NCBI GenBank assembly: GCA_946406115.1
Contig: OX291550.1
Location: 6,376,803-6,440,802, forward strand
Direction: 5' to 3'
Length of the DNA: 64,000 bases
Source of the DNA: Apoda limacodes
Lineage: Eukaryota > Arthropoda > Insecta > Lepidoptera > Limacodidae
Shown: positions 32,640 through 43,420 of the stretch, piece by piece
Numbering within the stretch: position 1 is the stretch's first letter
How the letters are laid out: each line of letters starts with the position of its first letter
Made by a program: the position numbers and the translations under genes
The notes under the pieces: generated by a model
Told to the model about the DNA's origin: nothing
What the model saw: only the letters and a program-made list of their open reading frames with translations
The model's database searches: none

Positions 32640-32785
32640 AATGAGCTAGGGAGCTCATTGCTTATATTGGCAGGGGCCAAGGTTTTATCTAACGACTACA
32701 ATATGGGATTCTTCAAGTAAGAAGTTATTAGGTTTTAATAAACGGGTCAGCAACTCGCGAGTAATGCCCCCAGTGTTCTTATTTC
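32640..32785 (+). repeat. LINE family A fragment
   Basis: GAGCTCATTGC..., CAAGGTTTTATCTAACGACT, TATGGGATTCTTCAAGTAAG and AAGTTATTAGGTTTT correspond to 62405-62515. Strongly diverged, out of frame. Confidence 0.75.
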
Positions 32786-33239
32786 GTCAAAGTGACAGGT
32801 AAAGCGCAACCTAATTTTTAATCTAAATATTGCTCAACTTAAATTTGGTTCTGTTGCTATACCTACATGGACCACGTCTGTCTGTCCTAATGTCCTCTAA
32901 GGGAACCTAAGGGAGCCCTAAATTACAGTTAATGAAGTCTGAGATGATCTAAAATATAAAAAATAGGGATAGAATCTAAAACTTTATGGAGTATTATAAT
33001 ACAAACTACTTTCCTTGGTATAAAAAGGTTAACACTGAAACAGGCACTATTTATTTTTATTTTGTTACGCACAATTTTTCATTATATATAAGCGTTTTAA
33101 TTATACAAAAGATCACAACATTTTTAGTAGGTTATTTTGCACAATTGCACAGACTACAAACTGTCAACCACAGAGTGTTGCCAGAAAACGAAAGGTTCCG
33201 TTCGTTTTGTAGCGCGTTGCAGATAGTTGCTATCTGCAA
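32786..33239. other. Intergenic between LINE fragments
   Basis: No gene supported. The frame 32986-33318 runs into the LINE tail and is chance. Confidence 0.45.
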
Positions 33240-33242
33240 TGG

Positions 33243-33345
33243 GACGAAACACCCGGTGTTGCAAGCCTCCATAGGCCGCAGTGACCAAAAACATCCGACG
33301 GACCGTAAGTTTGCTTAACACCTAGGTGGTATTTAAAAAAAAAAA
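33243..33345 (+). repeat. LINE family A 3'-end fragment
   Basis: GGTGTTGCAAGCCTCCATAG, GCCGCAGTGACC, GGACCGTAAGTTTGCTT and an A-rich tail at 33332-33343. Confidence 0.75.
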
Positions 33346-33614
33346 TTGTATTTGATCAGGTGCCCATTCTCTTTTAAATAAAATTTTATTTAATACAATA
33401 ATTAATTTAATAAGAAGAGAATAAATATATATTTTGTTGTTTAAGTATTTAAGAAATAACGACTAAGGCAATTTTAATCACTTTATCTAGGTATAACACC
33501 AACACCACAAAATATACAAACAGCCGCTCCTTATATATTAGCACTTAACTATTATACAAGCACTTGGCTGCCACTTCATTCCCGCATATTATTAAGTGAC
33601 CAGTAACTAATCCA
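33346..33614. other. Intergenic, AT-rich
   Basis: Nothing recognised. Confidence 0.45.
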
Positions 33615-33842
33615 TATAAATATCATAAATGGTAAAGAAACTCTCCCTTCTGTTACCCCTTCACGCTTAAACCGCTGTACTAATTAAAATGAAATTTAGC
33701 GTGGAGACAGTTTGGGTCCCGACAAAGGCTACTTGAAAACTTCAAGTGTAAGATAGGTTTTTTTATATAATTGAGGAGTTGCCGTTGAAATACACGGATA
33801 ACCGAATTTAGGGCGGGTGGAACCACGGGCAAAAGCTAGTAT
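33615..33842 (+). mobile_element. Non-autonomous Helitron-like element, 5'-truncated or diverged
   Basis: CTTCACGCTTAAACCGCTGT, GACAAAGGCTACTTGAAAAC, ACGGATAACCGAATTTAGGG and the 3' end CACGGGCAAAAGCTAG followed by T. Same family as 59320-59715. Confidence 0.7.
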
Positions 33843-36449
33843 ACAATAGTATTGGAGCTTTCAAACAATTAAATTTTGGTAATTTAAAACGTTTATTTTA
33901 AATTAATTAAAAAAAAAATATTTATACTTATATTTTTCTTTTTTCTAAAGGGTGTTAAAGCCTTTTATTAGCATTGCCTGTTACAGTATATCCAAACAAC
34001 ACTTGAAAGTCGATTTTAACCAACTTCTAACTGTCAAATCGATTTATAACTGCAAATGTATGTAATACCGATGACAACACAATAATAGAGTTTTGGCTCG
34101 CATCTTAAGAAGGAGTGGTGTTTTTTTCTGTTTAATTTTTCTAAATTCATTTAATGTGCTTCGATGTATATATTTTAGCAGTGTTTAACGGAAACGTGTT
34201 AAGAATTGTGCAGCGAAGGCTCATGCATAGCGAATTATGAAGAAATAAGCAAGTCATGACGCGCAAATTCTGAAGGATGCACACCAAATCTCCTTTAAGA
34301 AAAAACTTGTATATGGCGCTTCGCCAAACTTAAATATAAGCACTTGACTATATTTACATATGACTATGGAGAAATGATATGCTATAATGCGAAATCTGGT
34401 CTCCACATCGAAGAAGGAAGGAAGGAACACAATAATATGGTTCTATCGATGATGGCACCAGGAGGTGGATAGTAAAACACTTCGATGGCTTCTAGCGAGC
34501 TCGGCCGGATACCGGATATTTAATTAATTACAGTAAGTCCATAAAATTACCCTTAGTCCTATAATTTAATCACAAAAAAATACATAATATGTTCTATTAT
34601 TAAATAGGACATTTTCCAATTGAAAAATAATTGCAAGAAATATAAAAAGAAACCAACTTAAAAACCTTCTCTGGTCGTCCGTGCCTTGGGTTATCAGATC
34701 CAAACACAAGATTTCTTGACGAAATTCCTGGCTGTTAGTCAGTATGCAACTACTGTCTCATCATCTACAAATGGTATCGAAATATGGTACGGTAGAAGAC
34801 TTCATCTAAGGTAAAAAAATAAGATTATTGGAAGAAGGTTCTGAAATAAGGGTTGCGATCTTAAAGTGGGGTAGGTTAAATAAACAGACTTTGTTTGCAC
34901 AATTAAAAAAAAAATGATTGTTATATTTTTATGTAAGTTTTTGAGTTATCGTGTCGCCCCTTCCCCCTTTATGAGACGATAAATCTATAATGACTCTATT
35001 ATTTATTTATTGTATACTATTTATTGTATTAAAGTAGGAAAAATAAAATAATGTTTTTCAAAAGTTACGTTAAGTTATCAACAATACCATGCAATTTAAT
35101 TTTTTCTGTTTTACTGTTGCCGGCCTGAAATTCTGGACATGTCAGGATAATTCATGTCGTCTGGTAGGTAATTCTATCCGTGCGTCATCGTCCAGTAACC
35201 GGTATCCGGTCAAAGTATCCGTTTCATCTATAATCTATATACAAGTATATAATAAGTTAAGCAGACTTGCGACTGTACCTACTTACAAAATAAGTTAACA
35301 ACAAACAAATCTTCATGATCAGACAAGGGGCAGTGATTGTCAGAGTGAAACCGCGTTCACCGCAAGAAAATGCCATTATAGTACAAGAAATCGATACCAA
35401 ACGAAGGCCAATGCTGCTTGTACAATCAGATTTCAAACACCTCATAAAAAACTAATCTTGAAAATCTGACATTGACTTCAAAATAGTATTTAAATTTTGC
35501 TCCAATTAGAAAAGGATACGATCACGACACTCTTCTCCGAAGCGGTGGGTAATGGGAAATGTATTACGATCGTTAACAGTTTGATAATCCTCGTAATATC
35601 TAACTTTCAACTATGGTATTCCCTGTCACAGTTCACCAGACATAAATCAGAATTGTGACAAAAACAATTGTTATAATCCTAAACATATTTTAAAAACCTG
35701 TTGTACCAACCATGTATCGAATCCAAGACCTTCGAAACGGCACCCAACATATCTAGGAGGCAGTCGATCGTTAATCAAACAACAAGTATAAAATTATTAT
35801 TTTATAAATATATTATTATTTTTACTTCCGTGAAGTAGTTTTAATGCTGTGCTTCATTATTTTAGATGGTTAGGTAGAATTTACGTTATCATTTATGAGA
35901 TCAAAGACCTTACACACAACGTCAAATTTGTAGTAAACGTGAAACGTCGAACGAGATCCCTAACACGAGAATCTTGTCAGTGCTAAACGTGATTGAAATG
36001 TGGTGTAAAGTACAATCATAATTCCATTGTAATAATTATTATTTACTGTCAGCCTTGACCAACATTTCAGATTTGGTTAGTGGTGAAGAAACACTGTTTC
36101 GACAACTTCGAAACACTTGATTGATGCGCCAGAATAATCTTAAGTTTTTCAGACACCCGCTCTTGACATTGGATATCTAGTATGCCGTAATCTTTTCTTT
36201 TTTAAGCATCGAATACACGAAGGAAAAAATAAGTAAGTCATGTAGAAAGTATATGTTGCTCCTCACTAAACTACTGGACTTAGCAACTCGTTGGCAACAC
36301 GTTTTGTTTACATGTTTTTTATCAGAGATCGAGTTACCTGTACCAACTACATTATACATACTTGATAATTAGCGTGCAAAGGGGAGTCAGACGAAGAAAT
36401 GAATAATATTTTCTCAAATCATAAATCGTCCCAAAGGCCCCATATAGAA
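33843..36449. other. Intergenic, no gene seen
   Basis: 2.6 kb of AT-rich DNA with short frames. I recognise no gene or repeat family. Confidence 0.5.
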
Positions 36450-36575
36450 ATGCATGGGGTTCTGCAAGCAGAAATTGAACAGTTTTAAAGGGTGGGCAAA
36501 ACGCGATATAAATTACAAGCGTCCTTAGGTAACGCCAGTTATTTTTCACCTTAGTGAAATAAGAATTAAAAAAAA
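36450..36575 (+). repeat. LINE family A fragment, old
   Basis: ATGGGGTTCTGCAAGCAGAA, GGGTGGGCAAAACGCG and ACAAGCGTCCTTAGGTAACG follow the order of 62445-62535 with many changes. Confidence 0.55.
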
Positions 36576-37361
36576 AGCATAGAGACGACAAATTAAGCTT
36601 ATAGTAATAAAACTAAAGATTAGTTTGTTTAATACAAAATACACATGAAAAAGTTCGTTGTTAATAGAAAAATTGCGTGATCTAATATCGTTACAACAAC
36701 CTACCGCTTCGGGAGTTACCAAATTCCATTATGGCCAATTACCGGTATTGAATGAAGAATGGATGGGTAAATGATTTGTTTTTCTAACTCTTAAATTGGA
36801 TTAAGGTTCGTTAATCAGGTCTTTTTCCATGTTAAAAAAATGAAATATTAGGTTTATGTAAAGGAAATAGTACTAAACAATAATGAAAAATTGACTCAAA
36901 CTTATACTAGGGTAGAGTGCCCTTATCCACTCCATCCACAATTCAGGATATGTCACAATGCGCTAGCAACTTCAGAAGATGTTACAACCATTTTTATGCT
37001 AGCATATCTAATTAGATTTTTTCTCATTAAAACTTTTAAAATTAAGACACCTTGTAAAACCTTACCTAATTTTATTTATAGCAACTCTTGATGAGGCCAA
37101 GATCTAGCACCATATAGCAGATTTCTATAGGTACTCTGTCGTTATTTGAAAATAAGTTACAGTAAAATAGATAATTAATACGAATCAGATGTAGAGATGG
37201 GTAACTCGGCTGTGATACGCAGCACTGAACGAACGAGCTGTTGAACTATATACAATACAAGCAGCACACGGTTTGTCAAATATACAAAGCAGCTCAGTCG
37301 CTGAATGAAGTTTCTAATTGGTAAATCTCAGTAGATTAACAGATTGACACAAATGAGTCAC
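36576..37361. other. Intergenic, no gene seen
   Basis: No supported feature. Confidence 0.5.
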
Positions 37362-37842
37362 GGAGTCACAGAAAAAAAACTGTCAGCCGAGACTTTGCAA
37401 CAAGAATACAACACGAGAAATCTTTTCTGTCTGTGTCTGCTGTGATGCCTGTATTTCTATTAACAAATGTCGCAAATAACAGATTAAACAGGTGACATGA
37501 CTAAAGTGGTGAAAAATGTTTTGGAGTCACAGAAAAAAACTGTCAGCCGAGACTTTGCAACAAGAATACAACACGAGAAATCATTTCTGTCTGTGTCTGC
37601 TGTGATGCCTGTATTTCTATTAACAAATGTCGCAATTAACAGATTAAACAGGTGACATGACTAAAGTGGTGAAAGATGTTTTGGAGTCACAGAAAAAAAC
37701 TGTCAGCCGAGACTTTGCAACAAGAATACAACACGAGAAATCATTTCTGTCTGTGTCTGCTGTGATGCCTGTATTTCTATTAACTAATGTCGCAAATAAC
37801 AGATTAAACAGGTGACATGACTAAAGTGGTGAAAGATGTTTT
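37362..37842. repeat. 160-bp tandem array, three units
   Basis: Units start with GGAGTCACAGAAAAAAACTG at 37362, 37523 and 37683 and end GTGGTGAAAGATGTTTT. They differ at only a few positions, for example one extra A in unit 1, ATC(T/A)TTTCTG and CGCAA(A/T)TAACAG. High identity indicates recent expansion. No coding signal. Confidence 0.93.
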
Positions 37843-38559
37843 CTCCATCATTAGGATTTAGGTGCGTATAAATGGTTACCACTGTTTGGGGTTAAACCCG
37901 TAAAGTAACATATATGTACATGTGTACATATACAGAACTATGTCTGTGGTGAAAACTTCTTGACTGGATCGCGATTTGGCGGAAGAACGTTGCTATGTAA
38001 ATCGACCTTGTTACTAACGGATCAATGATTAAAGATACAATTGAAAGCCGGTGTTACATCAGCTATCTGTAACAATGGTATTTTTATAGAGTTCAGTAAA
38101 CGAGAAAACTGTCATTATTACACATGCCGGACACAGCGACCAGCATCACACCTGGATTTTAAGAGTAGGCCACGTTTAAGAGCAAGTCACTTCGCTTCTT
38201 CTGTGCATTCAGGATTGTTATTTTGTAGTGAAATTGATTTTCAAAAGTGTGCTATAGTGACCTACTTGAATTATAATTTAAAATAAAAACTAAGATATAT
38301 ATTTAATACTATAATATATTTTATACTAATGTTTAAGGGTTTTGTTTTCATACATAATTAATTTGCTACAATCTTCAAAGTTCCGTGAATTTCACTATGT
38401 ATTTTTATCTTTGGTTTCAGAGATTCCGATAAGCCATTACTTATATATGTAATATTTTTGCAAAGGTGCCAGAATTTTTATATGGAGCAACTACAGTTCG
38501 CAAAGTTTATAGTTAAAGTGCACCAAAAGTTATTTTTACCTATTTACTGCATCTTTTTA
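37843..38559. other. Intergenic, no gene seen
   Basis: Short frames only. Confidence 0.45.
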
Positions 38560-38882
38560 AGGCCGGTTGTTGGCGAACACAATGACGAATTGCCTTTTTT
38601 TTCGTACATTAAAAACATCCATACTCATAACAAATTTTTTTACAATCATCAACATAAAAGGCGTTTCACCAGTTCCAAATTAACATCAATTATTTTTTTT
38701 CCAAAAGTTTAAATTTTACATTCACTACATAAATATAGGACCACCTGGAAAGTATAACTTTCTTTAAAAAAAAAAGAATTTTACTAATCGGTCCAGGCGT
38801 CTTTGTATAATCGGGGAACATAAATGATAAAAAGATTCCGATGAATTGATAACCTCCTCCTTATTTGAAGTCGGTTAAAAAT
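38560..38882 (+). repeat. Dispersed repeat ending GAAGTCGGTTAAAAA, copy 1
   Basis: ACATTAAAAACATCCATACT, CAATCATCAACAT, CGATGAATTGATAACCTCCT and TTTGAAGTCGGTTAAAAATA. The order is the same at 63570-63840. The ending is very common in moth genomes and is probably the 3' part of a retroelement. Confidence 0.65.
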
Positions 38883-39184
38883 AGAAGGCTAGGGCTGCCA
38901 TCAACCATCTAAAGGTTCATCAAACCAGGACACCCAGCTAGAAAATCAGGACTCTATAAACCGAATTCAAATTTTAGTTGTTCCAAATGTTAATTACTAT
39001 CGGCTAAATTACTTGGTAACTTTTATGGACACAGGGAACAATTACAAGATTAGTATTTAAAGGATTAGTAGTTTACCAATTAAAAAAAAAAAATCTACAA
39101 AATACGAACTAGATCTAAAATTCAAAACGGAATCTCGCCGGACAACTTAAAAAAAAATAGTAGAGAAACAGATAAGTAGTCTTT
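38883..39184. other. Intergenic, no gene seen
   Basis: Nothing recognised. Confidence 0.45.
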
Positions 39185-39330
39185 TTTAGGGTTCCGTACC
39201 CAAAGGGTGCCAACGGAGCTCTATTACTAAGCGTACGCTGTCTGTCTGTCCGACCTTTAAATGGCTCTTTCTTTTAGGCCGAAATAGGTAGAAGCCTGAA
39301 TTTTTAACAGAATATGTGTTATAACTTTTT
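39185..39330 (-). repeat. Fragment of TACGGAACCCTA repeat
   Basis: TAGGGTTCCGTACCCAAAGG, then GTGCCAACGGAGCTC, TTACTAAGCGTACGCTGTCT and GTCTGTCCGACC. Antisense orientation. Confidence 0.75.
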
Positions 39331-40069
39331 ATTATCTAACAAATAATAAAAAGTTAATAATGTGAAAATAACATACAATAAAATACAAATAATACATACA
39401 AAATTCAAACTTGCAGTAAAAAATAGTATAAACTCTAAAGTATAACAAATACGAAAAACTGGTCAAGTGTAAGACGCCCGAGCCATTACCATCTTAAATA
39501 ACCGTTACAGCGCCATCTAGCTATTATTTAAAAGAAAAAGTAAAACATTTATTTGTTTGGAACTATATTCAAAATTAAGCAACGTCGGGCAAGGTCAGTA
39601 ATTGGATAGGTGCCCGCTTAGCACACTTACACATTTTGTTTGTGTTTGTGTTCGTAAATTACGTAAATGTACTACCGGAACCCTTGGTGCGCTAGTCCAA
39701 CTGACACTTGCCTGGTTTTTCCGGTGTGAGCTTGTTTTCCTAGTCAGGTCAGGTATGTATATTGCGCTGTACCGGTAAGTGAACGATTGCCTGTGCATTT
39801 ATCATCAGCTACTTGGAGATATTTGTTTTAAACATTAATCATATATTATGTATTCTAATTTAGATGAATGGGGCGCTGTGACGTTTGTTTACGTCATATT
39901 ACAATCACATGACTATGGCAACACCGACCACGGCTGAAACTTGTCAGATAACAAAGTTAATATCCAGAGGGTCCAATCACTGCCTAGCCTAACCCACAGC
40001 CACAGTCGGACCACAGTTTAGTGGTAACGAGTTTTTATTGGTAACAATTGTTGTTGTTATTGTTAGCAC
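39331..40069. other. Intergenic, no gene seen
   Basis: No gene or repeat recognised apart from short AT-rich runs. Confidence 0.45.
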
Positions 40070-40397
40070 GTAACATTTTCCTGATATTGTTAAGTTAACA
40101 AATACCTATAAAGTTTAAAAAAAGATATCTAAACATAAACTGATATTTGGTGAAAATTGTCTTCAAAGATTAGGAGCAGAAGGACCGACGAGGTAAATGT
40201 CAGAAGGCAGCAGTCGTTAAGCCAAGTCAGAGGCCTTATTTACTTAAGAAGTGGCCAATAACTCTATGGCAGACTGGACCAGCGCGGTAGACTATGCCCT
40301 AAGCCTCCTTCCTGTAAGGAGAGGCCTGTGTTTAAAGGATAAACAACGTAGGCAATTGTGTGTATAAGCATATGAATATAATAGAAGATCATATCTA

Positions 40398-40630
40398 TCT
40401 TAATATATATAAATCTCGTGTCACAATGTTTGTCCTCAATGGACTCCTAAACTACTGAACCGATTTTGATCAAACTTCGTAAATATCTGTTATTTGATCC
40501 AACTTAAAAGATAGGATAGTTTTTATCTCGATATGTCAAGTGCGAGCCGGACTCGGGCACTATAGGTAAAAACCAACTTTCGCCGGGTACAGAGGGACGG
40601 CAGCGGAACAACGTTCGCCGGGACAGCTAG
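40398..40630 (+). mobile_element. 233-bp mini-Helitron with paralogous empty site
   Basis: Begins TCTTAATATATATAAATCTC and ends GGGACAGCTAG; 5' flank A, 3' flank T, as Helitrons require. A hairpin-like stretch (GCGGAAC/GTTCGC) lies about 12 bp before the end. Copy 1 of the host block (18534-18545) has the uninterrupted sequence. A related element begins right after it (TATATATATAAAAATTACGT). Non-coding. Confidence 0.8.
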
Positions 40631-40824
40631 TATATATATAAAAATTACGTGTCACGTTGTTTGTCCGCGATGGACTCCTAAACTACTAAACCGATTTTGA
40701 CAAAACTTCGTAACTATCTGTTATTTGATGCAACTTAAAACATAGGATAGCTTACATCTCTATTTATAGTCGCAATATTATTTTATTGCAAATTATTTGT
40801 TTATTATCTGTTAGCTCCAAACGA

Positions 40825-41074
40825 TTTTTTTTTAATGGACATACAGCGCCGTCTGGCCCCAAAGTAAGCAAAGCTTGTGTTATGGATACCAGACAACGGA
40901 TACAAATACATAATATTACTTTTTTTTGTAAATACATACATATCATACATAATTACACACATACTCAAGACAAACACAAATGTTTATTACATAAATGTTT
41001 GTCCTGTGCGGGAATCGAACCCACATCCTCTGCACAGCAGTCGGCCACACTACCCCCTAAGCTGCGAGGGAGTC
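40825..41074 (-). mobile_element. tRNA-derived SINE
   Basis: On the minus strand the head begins GACTCCCTCGCAGCTTAGGG and has a perfect polymerase III box B, GGTTCGATTCC (41021-41011), with a degenerate box A around CAGCTTAGGGGGTAG. The body (GTGTTTGTCTTGAGTATGTG, TTGTCTGGTATCCATAACAC, GGGGCCAGACGGCGCTGTAT) is a familiar lepidopteran SINE/LINE 3' module. It ends in a T run on the + strand at 40825-40833, the A tail. Copy 1 of the block (about 18720-18732) shows the empty site. Confidence 0.8.
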
Positions 41075-41194
41075 AAAAGTCTTCAATAGATGGCGCTATG
41101 TTAAAAATACAAACGTTTCATATAAGCTTAAATTTAATGGTATAACCACCATGTGTCATGTGATACTGGTTAACTTATTGTAATGAAATTTTGG

Positions 41195-41265
41195 TAAATG
41201 GTTGGACAGCGAAGTCTTAGAAATAGGGTCCCGCTTATAACCCTTTGGGTACGGAACCCTAAAGT
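41195..41265 (+). repeat. Fragment of TACGGAACCCTA repeat
   Basis: GACAGCGAAGTCTTAGAAAT, AGGGTCCCGC, CCCTTTGGGTACGGAACCCT. Confidence 0.75.
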
Positions 41266-41789
41266 GACCTATATTAAAGAATATTAAATTGAATTGAAGT
41301 CGAGTTTATCTACACGTAAACTTAAATATCTTTTATTTTTTATGCATAAGCAAGCCATGACTTCGCTTTTATACAAGGTCGGCGATACCTGCCTCCAATC
41401 AGGACGCAAAGCAGACATTTATTTAGGTTCAAGAAAAATTCTTAAAAGAAATACGTTGTACCTACTCAAAAGGCTGTGTAGAAACAAAATCGGTAAACCT
41501 TTTGTTCCAGAAAATATGAGACAAACGGGTACGTTGACATTTCGGAGTCAAAGTTCACGTTAGCAAGGTGACTCTGAGTAACACATAACTTGAACCTAAA
41601 CCTTCCTTGTTTGAGTTAAAGTCTATTTTTCAGAACAGGTTTCGTTTTCGAATGCCCTCATTTGTCTGAGACGGCTGAATTCTTGACTGTCGTATCAGAT
41701 GTCAGTCCATAAGGGAAATATTATTTTTAGAGGATCAATCTATATACGTTACATCTGCAAAAAAGTATTTAGTCGAGAGCCCTAGATGC
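41266..41789. other. Intergenic, no gene supported
   Basis: The frame 41294-41563 has no recognisable domain. Confidence 0.4.
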
Positions 41790-42315
41790 GCAAGTCCGAC
41801 ACGCCCTTGGTTAGTTTTTGTGAAACATTCGTCGTCGTCTTACCCGGTAGTCGTCCACTGATAAATGTTGCCCCCCCCCCCCCCTGTATACCTCCACAAC
41901 GGCTGATCCTGAGCCACCCCTGCTTATCGACTTCCTGCGGCTCCCACGAATTTGTAGGAGGCCGTCCCTCTCTGAGTCCGATCCATCGTCGCCTCTCGAT
42001 TGAGAACCTTTTCTTACCCATAGGTTATCGGTCCAGCGAGAGAAGCGCGAGCTTGTTGCCACTTCGCTTATACCGACATAGCTATGTCAGTAACTTTGGT
42101 TCTTCCGACGAGTTTCCACATTTTGGCTTGGGCACCTATCATGGCTATCTAAGCTTTTTTAAGTGGCCAACCGGCAGATATGTTTATGTCATGCTTAACA
42201 TCAGACGGACCTGCTAAGGCCTCCGACATCTTGCCAGCGTTTTCCAGCGATCCTGCCATGACCACTATATCGTCAGCAAAACGGAAGTAAGTGATGAACT
42301 CGCCATTAACATGCA
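41790..42315 (-). pseudogene. RTE-type LINE reverse-transcriptase remnant
   Basis: Antisense translation gives FRFADDIVVMAGSLENAGKM with the reverse-transcriptase F(A)DD box near 42282-42269. Downstream pieces resemble the C-terminal part (AKMWKLVGRTK, ARSSRWTDNLW). Stops and frame changes break it, and a run of 14 C at 41871-41884 lies within it. Short frames on both strands in this area are by-products. Confidence 0.75.
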
Positions 42316-42899
42316 AACAGTGAAGTAAATAAAGGAAAGCTGTTCAAAAACACGCTTTTATCTTAAATTAAATAACACAACCTAGAAAATTATGTGTAAG
42401 TAAATAAATAATGGAGTTTCTTAGGATCATAAAGAAAAAGTATGTATATTTCTTACGAGAAAATCTCACGGAATTATTATGTAAATGTACTTATTTGTAA
42501 TCTTGAAACGAGAAAGACTATTTGAGTCGGGAGGCTTGAAAATAGTACAGGAGATATATGAAAAATAATAGGTGCCTTATACTAATTATTTTTACCGCCA
42601 TCTTGAAAATTAAAAAAAAACCTAAATAATCGTGTGTGGTATCAAATAAGTTAAACGCTGAAAAATATGATGCTTGGTTATAAAAAATAAAAACAAAATA
42701 ACAAAATGGTGGCAGAAAAATTAAAAACTTGTGCAGTGTTCAAAATCGTAACTTTAATTAAGTGAATTGCGTTTTGTGTTAATACAAATACATTTATATT
42801 TTAGCATTGATATGCTGCTAATTTACTTTCACTAAATTACGGAGCTTGTGGTATCGCATCCAGTTAAAACATGTAAAAAGATAATAATTTTGCATCCCT
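42316..42899. other. Intergenic, no gene seen
   Basis: AT-rich, nothing recognised. Confidence 0.45.
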
Positions 42900-43420
42900 T
42901 TTTACCAAGCACATGTTGGATCAATATAATATCACGCTTTTTATCACTGGAAATAGATGATTGCAAACAAATATTTCGTGTATTATGTAAATCAAAAGAA
43001 CAAGTATGTCGGTGTCATCAGCAACAATTGTTATTTGCTTTTCTATTTCCAATGCCAGTGCTGATATTACAATAACATTGTTAGCATCAGCTCTAGCATA
43101 AATCACAGTATAGCGATTCGCTTCTAAGTGTTTCCCAAACATGGTTATAAGGCACTGTTTTGACTATTAGAAAGAAAGGGTCCATTGCCAATAAAGGTGA
43201 TTGTTTTGTGCATGTTGTTATCTGATGCTCTTCATCCTTTGTGCTGAAGGTGGCATAGCCATCAAAAACCACTGTCACAAGTTTATATTGCTTGTTAACA
43301 ATATTAGTTGTTACACATCTCCAAGTGTTCCAGTTTTTGGCCTTGGCAACTTGTGTAGCAGTACATCTCTGTCAAGAACATGCGATGTTTCATCAGGTAC
43401 CGTGTCATTTTAAATAGTTG
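42900..43420 (-). pseudogene. Decayed PIN-like protein of arthropod genomes
   Basis: Reading the minus strand from 43420 down, fragments appear in order: VLDRDVLLHKLPRPK; then VVFDGYATFSTKDEEHQ (43278 frame); then SALALEIEKQ followed by ITIVADDTDILVLLIY (43142 frame). I know this order (a 'DGG.LLH..PWP' start, 'VVFDGY', then 'DDxDxLVLL') from large uncharacterised proteins in arthropod and cnidarian genomes, often multi-copy. The Asp-rich motifs suggest a PIN/FEN-like nuclease fold. Several frameshifts make it a pseudogene. The function of intact members is unknown to me. Confidence 0.55.

Larger units (their letters stand above)
40070..41205 (+). repeat. Paralogous repeat block, copy 2, with two insertions
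   Basis: Matches 18203-19070 in order and orientation. Relative to that copy it is interrupted by a mini-Helitron at 40398-40630 and a SINE at 40825-41074. It continues with GATGGCGCTATGTT and TGTAATGAAATTTTGGTAAA. Confidence 0.8.

Noticed and set aside
32986..33318. 110-codon frame
   Set aside because: Its second half is the sense strand of a LINE 3' tail, so the frame is accidental.
40985..41074. tRNA gene on the minus strand
   Set aside because: Box B is perfect but the acceptor stem does not pair and the sequence continues into a SINE body. The paralogous block lacks it.
41782..42217. Coding frames of 79-143 codons around a run of 14 C
   Set aside because: They are chance frames within an antisense RTE-type LINE remnant.
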